From positions 2,294,001 through 2,358,000 of the forward strand of contig NC_085881.1 of the NCBI RefSeq assembly GCF_035222275.1: DNA of 64,000 bases, given 5' to 3'. Shown here in pieces: positions 52,413 to 62,042 of this stretch. The notes under the pieces are model-generated. The model did not search any database. It saw nothing but the letters and a program-made list of their open reading frames with translations, and was not told the origin of the DNA. This DNA is from Podospora bellae-mahoneyi (taxonomy: Eukaryota > Ascomycota > Sordariomycetes > Sordariales > Podosporaceae). Made by a program: the position numbers and the translations under genes. Every line of letters starts with the position of its first letter. Positions within the stretch are counted from its first letter, which is position 1.

Positions 52413-52486
52413 GGTTTCGTGGTGTAGTTGGTTATCACGTCAGTCTAACACACTGAAGGTCTCCAGTTCGAGCCTGGACGAAATCA
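52413..52486 (+). tRNA. tRNA-Val (anticodon AAC), intronless
   Basis: A full cloverleaf is readable. The acceptor arm GGTTTCG pairs with CGAAATC (one G-T pair) and is followed by discriminator A. A D-arm region contains GTGTAGTTGGTTATCAC, and the anticodon stem TCAGT/ACTGA encloses loop CTAACAC, so the anticodon is AAC. The T-arm carries GTTCGAGCC as internal B box. The CCA end is not encoded, as expected for a nuclear gene. A T6 run follows within 16 nt. Confidence 0.96.
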
Positions 52487-52496
52487 ATCTGATATC

Positions 52497-52502
52497 TTTT
52501 TT
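52497..52502 (+). terminator. RNA polymerase III terminator
   Basis: A run of six T begins 11 nt after the last base of tRNA-Val. Confidence 0.85.
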
Positions 52503-53350
52503 GACATTTTGGTTCAGTCATTTCCAGTTCAGATCTTATCTTTTTATCTTGCTCAGACATTTGGATCTGACCTTTCCCATGACCACGCTGTGATGCGCGT
52601 CTGCACACACGGCCCGTTGACACAGACAGCAGGTGACAGTGATTGACTGGTGTATGGAAAGAGACAATATGTGCCTAATCGAGGTTATTATCAGCTCAAC
52701 GCGAACCGTGTCTACCAAGTCTAAAATTCCAGGCATTGGTCTTCTGAAGTATACAGCTGCATACTTGCTCGCTTCTTGATGTGCACAGCTACCCGATAGA
52801 GATTGAGAAACACTGTTCAGGCCACCGATGACAGATATCACAGATCAGAAGAGATACACTACGAGACGGTATACAACTCATGATATCAGCAGCATGTCTG
52901 TCTGCCATTGTTTTCATCTCAAAGACGTTGTTGTTTCTGTCGACGTCGTGAAGCGAGCCAATGGCACAGCGTCAGCCAGCAATGTGGGGGGTGGATGATG
53001 GGTGGTGGTACGTGCGGGGAGGATGACCACAAGGAGGCTGGAGCGCATTGCCCCGAGCAGCGCCTGTGTTTGTTGATTTCTTTCTCTCCTCATCCCGTGG
53101 AAAATGCGCAAGACTTGCTGAGCACCAACGCCGCTTACCGCGCTGCACGTTCCGCTCCACCTGCACCTGCACCGCGCCGAACAGACAACCTCCATATCGA
53201 ATAGATCGAGTATCGCGTATCCAGGTCGCCTTTGCGTCCATCATATCTCCATTGTCGCAACCAGGCAGGGTGTCCATCTTGGTGTTTTGAGCTAGCTAGC
53301 CGACAGACCAAAGCAAAGCAAAGCATTGCCTGTCGACGAAAGCGGTGGCA
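52503..53350. other. intergenic region, RFX promoter
   Basis: About 850 bp between the tRNA gene and the RFX start. Overlapping open frames on both strands carry no motif. No further gene seen. Confidence 0.45.
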
Positions 53351-56070
53351 ATGGACTCGACCCACGGTAAGGGACCCATTTATTATTTGTATTTGTTTAT
53401 TCTATTTTGTTCAATCGTCAAAGTCAAAATTCGTTCTGTTCTGGGACTCGCAAATTAAATCCCTTCTTCTATATCCAGATCCTCTGTCGCTTGCCAAGGC
53501 GAGAAAGCGGCCACGGTCGCGAGGCTCAACAGCATCCATGCATAGTCACACAACACAGCCCAATATCGAGCATTCTTTTTCCGACAGTCAAGATGTCTAC
53601 GGTTCCTCGCAGTGGATGCCGGCCAGCGACCACCAGCACACCCACGGCCTGCCACAGCTGACCCCCGAGGACCTGCTGCTGGCGTCACAGCTCCAGACCG
53701 GCCGTGACTACGCCAACGAGCCACCACTCAACGCCTCGATGCAGAGCGTCGCCTTCCACCACAGCCACAGCATGAGCCGCCAGTCCATCTCTGCCGACTC
53801 CTTTGCCGGCAACACCAGCTTCGACGACAGCCAGATGTTGGACCGTGACGGGAACGACGACGGGGACTCGTTCAGCGGCTTGCAGCCACCTGCCAAACCA
53901 GGGTCGAGGTCGAGCGCAAACAACGAGATGGAGATGAGGCAGCTGTTCAATGCCAGCAAGCACCGCACCTTGCAGGACGTCGCCCTGGAGCTGCATGGAA
54001 ACGAGAGGGGCCCAAACTCGGAGCGGACAAGACAGGTGTTCGCGATGCTTTGGTATGCACGCACTGGGCTTTAGCATTGATGATACTCGACGACTGACAG
54101 CGGTAGGATCAACTCGGTGTGCTCCAAGGGGAAGGGCTCGGTACCAAGGGGGCGCGTGTATGCCAACTACGCGTCGCGTTGTGCCACAGAGAGGATCACG
54201 GTCTTGAACCCTGCCAGCTTTGGGAAGCTGGTCAGAGTTCTCTTTCCTGGGCTGAAGACAAGGCGATTGGGGGTGCGCGGAGAGTCAAAATATCACTATG
54301 TTGGCTTTAGCCTCAAAGAAGAGCTTCCCGAGCCAGAGGCTAATAACACACAACAAACGGTACCTCTAGGTGACAATATGTCTTTCACGCAAAACTTCAA
54401 GTCAGTTTTCACCCCCCCTTTCACTTTCACAAGGCGGCCGTCCACCTAACCAAATCCACAGCACGCTGCCCAACAACGACGTGTCGACGAGATCAGAACG
54501 AACAGCGTTTCCCACGCCAGATCTCGGAAGTCAACCAGGACTCAAGGCTCCTCGGTCTCGCGAGTTCCAGCACAGTCTCTACAACCAACCGCAGGTGTCC
54601 AGCTTCGACCAACTGCAACGGACGATGGACAAGACGGCGAAACGGCTCAAATTCTCCACCGACACGGGCGAGGCCTTTAAACAATCAGATCCGCTCATAC
54701 TTCCTAGGATCGAACCATTTTTACCAAGCGGCACCGATGCGGACGCCGCCAAGTCTCTCACGGCCCTGTATCGATCACACTGCACATCTCTTGTCGAATG
54801 TATCCGCTACTGCAAGGAAAAGACGTTTTTCCATCTTTTTACTTCGTTTCAGGGCACCCTCACCATGCCCGTCCAGAAGCTTTTTTCACACCCGGCCATC
54901 GCGCCATGGATCGAGGAATGCGACTTTATCTTGTACCAGCGCATGATGCGAATAGTCTCAGGCCTCACGCTACAAGTGGTTCCCAAGCCCGTCCTCGACA
55001 CGCTGAGGAGCATATCCGAGAGGCTTGTTCGTCACATTAGAGAGTCGTTCCACGGCCAACCGGCCCATGTATTACGAGCCAAGGAGGCGCCCGCCGCCCT
55101 CTTTGCCGGCCTTCTCGACCGAGCCTTGCGAGTCAACCTCACGGCCCACGCGGCGGCAAACATGCTGTCGAACCCGGCAAACCGAGACCTGATGTACGCG
55201 GAGTTCATCTCGATGATTAACGTTCGCAAGATTTCCGAGAGCATACCGTCGCGGGGCATGGACGACGTGGTGAATGTGTTGCTGACGGAGATGAGGCACC
55301 TGCTGGATCCGGTGAATGTCCCCTGGGATATTGAGTGTCTGACGGTTCACGGGGATGTGCCTCCGCAATCGAGGCAGTCGCAGGAAGCTGTTCAGGATGA
55401 CACGAGCGCTTCTAATGTGTTGGATCGGTGGGTTAACTTCCTGAGGTCTTTGCCGGCGAGGTTTCCGTATGCGTCGGCGACGGATGTTGTTTGGTGTGCG
55501 CAGCGGTTGGGGACGGCGCTGATGAGGGATTTGACGATTGGGCAGGGGAAGAGCTTCGGGAGCTGGTGGGTGACGAAATGCTGGCTGGATGAGATGGTGG
55601 AGTTTATGGCTGAGCAAGGGGGGTTTATGCAGCAGAGGGGGTCGGGGGGGTTGGGGGTTGGTTTGGTTGGGGATGGGCGTGGGACGCTGAGTGTGGCTAA
55701 ACGGGGACAACAGCAGAATATTGGAGGAGGAGGGTCGAGGTATAGCAGTGGAAGTGATGATTTTCATCATTTGGGGGGGAGGAATGGTGGGGGGGAGCAT
55801 GATGGGTTGTTGGGTGGGGGGCAGCCGGATAGGGCTGTTTTTCCTAGTGGTCCCGGGACAGGAGGAGGGGGCCAGGGAGGGCAGCAGAATCCGGATGATA
55901 GTGGGATTGGGATTAGGACGCCGGATGAGGACTTGCCGGGGGAGAAGTTTGGGAGTCCGGTTGGGGGAGGGGGGATTTATTTGGGGAGGGGGGGTTGGAT
56001 TTGTAGCAGGGGAAGGGGTAGCAGTACGATAAAGGGGAGTTTGCGGAGGGTTTGTTTTTTGTACCAGTGA
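53351..56070 (+). CDS. RFX-family transcription factor
   Basis: Four exons (53351-53366, 53479-54052, 54107-54400, 54462-56070) give 830 residues. The RFX winged-helix DNA-binding domain spans about 160-262 and is rebuilt across intron 2: HRTLQDVALELHG, then VFAMLWINSVCSKGKGSVPR, and KTRRLGVRGESKYHYVGF, the DNA-contacting wing. A central helical region (about 330-620) resembles the RFX B/C/dimerisation segments. The last 170 residues are Gly-rich and low-complexity. Relatives include yeast Crt1, a repressor of DNA-damage genes, and fungal RFX factors for morphogenesis; which role applies here is unknown. Exon 1 carries only five codons plus one base. Confidence 0.9.
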
Positions 56071-56543
56071 TTGTGCTGGTTATGTGTGTTATGAACTATG
56101 ATATGGGGTTTAGCGTATGGATTTGGGGGTTAATGTGTGTCAATTTTTCTTTTTTTCTTTGTTTTTTTTTCTTGAGATGGGGTGGTGGTGTTTTACTTGT
56201 TGGAGTGGTACTTGCTTGTTGTTTAATGTTTCTGGTGGTTACGTGGGCTTGGGAGGGTTTGGTTGGTTTTGCATACGGGAGGGAGGGGTAGGAGGGTTTA
56301 CCTGTCGTTGCTGCTGGGAATCTAAAAATGATGGGAGGATGGATTTCCGGGTGGTTTACATATACAAATGACGGAACAAGTTGCGGTTGTGAGAAGGGGG
56401 AGGGTGGATGGGAAATGAATGGATATTTGTATATTCTGTGGTCTGATGAGTGCAAAGATATCCTGTTTATCCTTCCTCCAATCATTTGCTTGACTGCTGC
56501 TCGTGTTTTGTTATAGGTGTTTGTGTTTGCGTTTGTCGGGATG
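56071..56543. other. convergent 3' intergenic gap
   Basis: 473 bp. T-rich stretch at about 56147-56172. No gene seen. Confidence 0.5.
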
Positions 56544-57077
56544 TCACCAAACCACCCAGTGCTTCCCATCCCTCCTCCTCCTGGGATGTTTTCCTCTGCC
56601 CCTTTTCCCAATTCTGTTTGATGAGTTTGGCTCTGGTCGGGGATACCGCCGCAGGGAACCAAACTCGGGCTCGCGCCGGGGCCAGTCGTAGGGGTTCTCT
56701 TCGCCTTCGCCCCAGATGTCTTTTGGGTTGAAGGCGCCATTGCTGTCAGCGTTTGGGTCTGCCGGAGGTTCAGGGGGAGTGTTGAGGGGTGTGTCCCTTA
56801 GTGAAGGGGGGACTGTGTCGATGGATTTGTTTGGTGGTGGTGGTGGTGTACCTTTCCGTCCTCCCAGCCCTTCTTCCTGTGTAGGGATGTGAGGCGTGGT
56901 CATTGTTTTGAAGATCTGATCTTCTATTGTTTGAGGGGTGGCCAATGGGGGAAGGGGAGGGGGAGGGGGAACGAGTTCATTCGAGTGGGTGTAGCGGTGT
57001 GGTGTTGGGGTTGGGAGGGCTGATGTTGTCAGGAGGAGGGTGGTTGCGAGAATCAGGGCTGGTGATGATAGTTTCAT
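56544..57077 (-). CDS. proline-rich secreted protein, function unknown
   Basis: One exon of 177 residues. MKLSSPALILATTLLLTTSA is a clear signal peptide, with cleavage probably just after it. The mature part is rich in Pro (PPPPPLPPL, GTPPPPPNKS), Thr and Asp/Glu, has no cysteine, and turns strongly basic at the end (GKRGRGKHPRRRRDGK). Several dibasic sites (RR, KR, RRRR) could be cut by a Kex2-type protease. No domain is recognised. An in-frame ATG 9 nt upstream (57086) is an equally good start. Confidence 0.65.
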   Translation of the reverse strand: MKLSSPALILATTLLLTTSALPTPTPHRYTHSNELVPPPPPLPPLATPQTIEDQIFKTMTTPHIPTQEEGLGGRKGTPPPPPNKSIDTVPPSLRDTPLNTPPEPPADPNADSNGAFNPKDIWGEGEENPYDWPRREPEFGSLRRYPRPEPNSSNRIGKRGRGKHPRRRRDGKHWVVW

Positions 57078-57676
57078 GGTTGACATCACTTTAACAAACA
57101 TATAAAAGAAGATGTGTTTCTTTCTTTTAGGTATCCAGGATGAGGAAATTGATTGCCATTGTTGAATCATGTCCAAGTGGCAGACACTTATACCATTACC
57201 ATCTCGATCCCACCATGCCGACTACCCGACACACTGACATGCCCAGGAACACTTCCCAATATCCAGGCTACACACATTGCTGCATTTATGCGTTTGAACC
57301 AGTCTTGGAGGCCGTTGGGCGATATATGTCCAATCCGGCTGAATTGCATCTGCCACCTCCCAAGAGTCTCGGCACTCACGCAGCATTGCAGTCCGTAACC
57401 GATCGATTGATGGGGAAGAGGCCATAGCTGGAAATATAAATTACACGTGTTGGTTTACCGTGACTTTTGGCTTGCTAGTTGTATTCTTAGTGATGGGACA
57501 TATCCGCTGCCCCGTTCTGAGGAGGAACATACACTCAGAACATGCAAGATGAAAAGCGTCGAAAATAAAAACAAAATGTTCCACAAGGCTGTGTAAACTG
57601 ACAGTTTGGCTCGAATAGTCACACCGATCTAACCCGTATCCACAGATCTATCCTCTTGTCGCTCCAGTCACCCTCT
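57078..57676. other. intergenic region between two minus-strand genes
   Basis: About 600 bp. A 95-codon plus-strand frame at 57140-57427 has no motif or clear codon bias; I do not call it. Confidence 0.45.
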
Positions 57677-58822
57677 CTAATTAATCTTCCTCACCACCAA
57701 CTCCCCCCTCTCATCCCCCTCCAACTCCAGCAACCCACCCGCCTCCAACTTCCTCTTCCACTTTGTGCTCTCATACCTCGCCAACACAACCGTCATCCTC
57801 AACACCGACTCCCCGCTGCTCTCGTGCTCCTTCACCCCCCCCCCCATAGCCGTAAACGTCCACCTCCCAAACGCCCAATTCAGAATATACCTCCCGCTCT
57901 GGCTCTTGGTCACAGGAACATCCTCATCCGAATTCTTCACCTCCCCCTCCCCACCCACAGTCAGCACAGCCTTAATCCTATAAACCTCATCCTTCGGCGC
58001 CTTCCCAAGCAACCCCATCAGCTTCCCCGCATCCACCCCTTTTCCTTTTTGCGTCCCCTTCAACTCAACACTAAGAACCTCCACCTCATTCCGATGCCCA
58101 TGATCATGTTCGTGTTCCCCCTCCCCATTTCCCCCCTCCCCTTCCACCAGGCCAGCAGCGAGACTCGAATCCAACCCCAGCAAAACCCCAACCTCGACCC
58201 TCCCCCTATCACTCCTCACCCTAGCAGTCTCAACCTCCAAATCCCCCAACCGATCCACCACCTCCTCCACCCTCCTCTCCCCAACACCCTCCCACTTATT
58301 CAACACCACCAAATCAGTATACCTAGCCTGCAGCCTAGCCGTGAAGCTAACATCCTCATACCCCCCCCAATTCTCAACATCAATCACGCTAACCACCCCA
58401 TCCAACACCCACTCCCTACCCCCCGTCTCCCTCACCAGTCTATTAACCTCCATAGCCAACGTTGCAGGGAACGCACTCCCGCTCGTCTCGATGATGACCC
58501 TGTCCGGTCTCGCCGTTTCCCTCAGTTCTTTCAAGGCAGAGGATAAGCTGCCTACCAAGTTACAACAGATACACCCGTTCAGCAGTTCCTTAACCGAGGA
58601 GATGGAAGAAGACGAGGCAAGCTGGCTGTCGACTGCGAGGTCGCCAAACTCGTTTTTTAGGAGCGCCAAAGTGTAGTTTGGATTCAGGGCCCGCAGTTGG
58701 GGGAGGAGGTTGAGGATGAGGGTTGTTTTGCCCGCTCCCAAAAAGCCGGTGAGGATGGTGATGGGGATTGGTTTTTGTTCATTGTCACCGTTGGGGGTGG
58801 TGGAAGGGTGTAGGTCGCCCAT
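57677..58822 (-). CDS. CobW/G3E-family GTPase (metallochaperone type)
   Basis: A single exon of 381 residues. P-loop GFLGAGKTT (26-34), switch/metal motif GCICC (Cys84, 86 and 87, the CxCC of zinc chaperones), ETSG, and a guanine-specificity motif VVLNKWEG. A His/Glu linker EHEHDHGH (near 248) precedes the C-terminal CobW_C domain (about 255-375, starting VLSVELKGT and containing SGRYILNWAFGRWTFTAMGG). Family members deliver zinc to client enzymes such as methionine aminopeptidase, or sense metal. Which client this paralogue serves is unknown; the histidine-rich linker favours zinc. No signal peptide, so cytosolic. Confidence 0.9.
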   Translation of the reverse strand: MGDLHPSTTPNGDNEQKPIPITILTGFLGAGKTTLILNLLPQLRALNPNYTLALLKNEFGDLAVDSQLASSSSISSVKELLNGCICCNLVGSLSSALKELRETARPDRVIIETSGSAFPATLAMEVNRLVRETGGREWVLDGVVSVIDVENWGGYEDVSFTARLQARYTDLVVLNKWEGVGERRVEEVVDRLGDLEVETARVRSDRGRVEVGVLLGLDSSLAAGLVEGEGGNGEGEHEHDHGHRNEVEVLSVELKGTQKGKGVDAGKLMGLLGKAPKDEVYRIKAVLTVGGEGEVKNSDEDVPVTKSQSGRYILNWAFGRWTFTAMGGGVKEHESSGESVLRMTVVLARYESTKWKRKLEAGGLLELEGDERGELVVRKIN

Positions 58823-59500
58823 CGTTGGCTGAGAGTTGATATGAGATGTGGTGATGATGGTAAGATGTGTAATTGTCTGAGTGAAAAGTGAGAGATGAGT
58901 TTATGAGCGAGTAGTTATCCAAGTCAAGAAAACGACTCGAGTAACAAGCGGCGACGTCGGACAAGACACACACACCCAAGCTTGATGGTGGCGGGGTGAT
59001 AAGCGATAAGAGCTTGGCAGCTTTGCCCCTCCATCACGAACTACCTACCATCCTCATCCTTCGTGTTCCTTGCATTGTTTACATTGCCTAAAACACTCCC
59101 CTTTACAGCGTCATGTCACGTAAACACTACTGGCCCCGATTCATGGTCTCATATTCACAAACACTAGTTCATACCTACAACCCACGCAAACGCACTCATC
59201 CCATCTCAACCACCAAGTGACGTCATCCACCGTGCTCAAAAGATCATTGAAATAAAAACATTGAAACTTTGCTCAACTTCCCTCGAACTCTGCCAAAAGA
59301 ATTCCAAATGCTTCATGTGCCGTGAAAATTTTGATGTGTTGAATGCAGGAGCAGACGAAAAAAAGAAAAATACCAGTCTAAAACAAAAAGCCACTCGACG
59401 CATGCTTGCCATGCCATCCCACCCAAGCAACAAAACCAAAAAAAAAGACCACCCTTGACCTCACCAGACCCCTTTTCATCCCGTCTCATCCTCAAGCCCT
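58823..59500. other. intergenic region (CobW promoter / glycogenin 3' end)
   Basis: 678 bp without a recognisable gene. Confidence 0.45.
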
Positions 59501-62042
59501 CTAGGTCTGCAAAACGTCAAGGTCCTCCTCGGTCGGCTGCGCGGGGGTGTCCTGTGTCAGATAGTCCTCGCCCTTCTCAAACATGGCTCCGGGTCCTTGG
59601 TAGGATGGCACGGCAATCGTCGCCGTCGTGCTAATGCTGGGGGAGCGCGACTCCACCGTCCTGGGCGTCGTCTGTCCCGTCACCAGCTCGGGGGCCTCTG
59701 CTAGAATCTTCTCTGCCGGGTTAGGCTTGATCGGTCTCGGGCTCACCACTGGAGGCGAGGGGGCAACATAAGTAGGCGACCTCACATCTTCGGATCCGAA
59801 CGGCAACGGACGGTGGGGAATCTCCTTTCCATCCACACTAATGCTCTCCTGGCTCTGGCCGGTTCCGCTGGCACCCAACTTCTCCAACAAGACCTCGGAT
59901 TGTTGCTTGGCCAACTTTTGGAGTTGAGCAGCCGGGTCCTTTTTGTGTCTCGGTTAGTCAAGCTCGTCTTGCAGCGCCAGCATACCCCGATCATCAAATA
60001 CATACCCATTCGTCTTGGGCGGGAACGCCCTCGGCAGCAGGCAGCTGTTGGCCATTATCATCAGCGTTGGCCCAGAACTGTCGCCTCCTGACCGGTGCGG
60101 GCGTGACCGGAAGGCTCGGACGGTCGTCCTCGGTAGGGAAGTCGGTTACCTTGATGGATCCTCTGCGCTCCTCGCTTGGCTCCTCCTGGCGTTCACCGGA
60201 TGTCGATCTGCCTGGGCTCGCCGCCAGAATCTGGCTCCTAGACCTGCGGTGTCTCTGCATCGAGTCAACATAGCGGTTAATCTGGGGGATCTCATCCCAC
60301 GCGTTGCTTTGGTTCAACGAGTTCCAGGCGGCTCCGCCGGGAGAGGGGGCGGTTCGGATGGCTGGACCTATAGGCGTAAACAATAGGTTTCTTCTTCCCA
60401 CAACGTGTCGTCTTTGCTCACCAGGAGATTTCGGGGCCGGAGTCACGGGGGCCAAGGGGTTCTCAGCAAACACGCGGGTGGGGCGAGGCGCATTGTTTTC
60501 CCACGGGAAAACAGACTTGGGCTGATCGCGCTCGTTCGGTACCGAGTACCACATGTTGCTGGGAGGGCTGGGGTAGCGGTCGGGTGCCTGGAACTGCGAA
60601 GTGTCTCTTGACATCTCGTAGTGTGTGCGGGGGAAGTTTGCGGCCTCGGGCCCGGAATCGGTCGGGGGTGAGCTCCTCTGGGCATCCCATCCTGTTTGCG
60701 GCAACGTCTCAGTATATGCACCTCCAGATTCATTCGTCACCTTGGGTTCCGCGGAAGTGTGTTCCTCCTGGTGGATGTGATCCTGACTCTCATGATGGAC
60801 ATGATGGTCTCCAGAGTGGGCAACATGATCCTGGTTCCCCTGGTGTTCCTCTTGCGAGGGGGTAGGGGATTGCTGACCGTTGGGTTCGCCAGTGGGCACG
60901 ACATAACGGGTCGTTGGGTTGTATTCTCCCTTGACAAAGTGCTGAACAATGCTGGGCGCGTGTCCGGCCTGCCCCGGAATTAGTGATTTCTTTCGGCCGC
61001 TGCGGTCCGGACCTACCTCTTTGTGGTAGTGTCTGTCGTAAACAGCCCACCACCTTCCGGTCATCTCATCGAAGGGTCCGGCGTCCGTGGTGCTTTCGCG
61101 TCCCTGTCTCCACGGCTTGTCGGCTCCAATGAAGTGCACCATGTTGATGCTGCCCTGGAAGTGGCGGTAGGCGGGAACATATTGGTAGTGAGCTGAAGGC
61201 GTGACGTTGTAGGTGAAGCTGAGGCGGTTATATGTGTTTCCAAAGTGCATGTTCAAGAGGCCCTGATCGGCGCCGTCAAACGAGATGCCGCGTTCGGCCA
61301 TAGCCATCATGGCATAGTAGTCGCCCATGTTGGGGGTCAGGGCCATGACACCGGTGTTGAACAAGTCGGGCCATCCGATATCGGGAGCCGCCGAGAAGGC
61401 ATGTGGGAGATCGAAGAGCTCATCCACGGCTCTGTAAGCAACAACGTCGGCATCAATGTAGACAATCTTGCGGAACTGGGTCTGTTTCCACAGGTTGATC
61501 TTGGTAAAGGCCGAGTGGAGATCCGGGCGGTTCATCAAGAAGAGGTTGGCGGGCTTGCCATTGCGGATGCGGTCGACATAGATGACATAGTCGTATACAG
61601 TCTGCGCACCTGTTAGACCGCTAGTTTCGTGAGAATTGGTTTCTGAAGGAGCTTGCCTTGAGCGTAGCGATAACCTCGGTCGAGACGGTGTCTGGTGTGA
61701 CAAGGATGGCGAGCTTCTTGGTGGTGCCGGCATCGCGCAATGAGTGGGCAAGGACAAGAGCACCTGGCAAGGCCAATGTTAGCACAAGCATTCAAATCAG
61801 AAGCATGTAGGAGCAAACCCACCGGGGAGATATGTGTCCGTCAGGAGGAGCTATTCACAATGGCTGTTTTAGCATCTATTCGCAAGCTGCGGGGTTGTCC
61901 CATGTGGTCTTCCACCCAACACTGTCGTCTGCTTCTGATACACCAATACCAGGCGCAACAAGTGATGATAGCCCATCCAACCGTGGTGAACGACATCACT
62001 TACACTTGCGTACACGTCCTCCTTCTTCGTGCCCGTGACCAT
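59501..62042 (-). CDS. glycogenin (self-glucosylating glycogen primer)
   Basis: Five exons (62042-62004, 61850-61823, 61763-61657, 61601-60006, 59938-59501) give 735 residues. It starts glycogen synthesis by attaching glucose from UDP-glucose to its own tyrosine. The GT8 domain (1 to about 260) starts MVTGTKKEDVYASLLLTDTY and has the metal-binding DAD at 108-110. Further hallmarks are NTGVMALTPN and a tyrosine region HYQYVPAYRHF; Tyr197 or Tyr199 is the likely glucosylated residue by alignment with human IYSYLPAF. A long disordered Pro/Ser/His tail follows, with a conserved C-terminal patch that in relatives binds glycogen synthase. Intron 3 (61656-61602) has a GC donor (AAG-GCAAGC) rather than GT. 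The extra length over animal glycogenin is normal for moulds. Confidence 0.93.

Noticed and set aside
57140-57427. 95-codon plus-strand frame between the secreted protein and CobW genes
   Set aside because: No motif, and both minus-strand frames over the same bases are also open.
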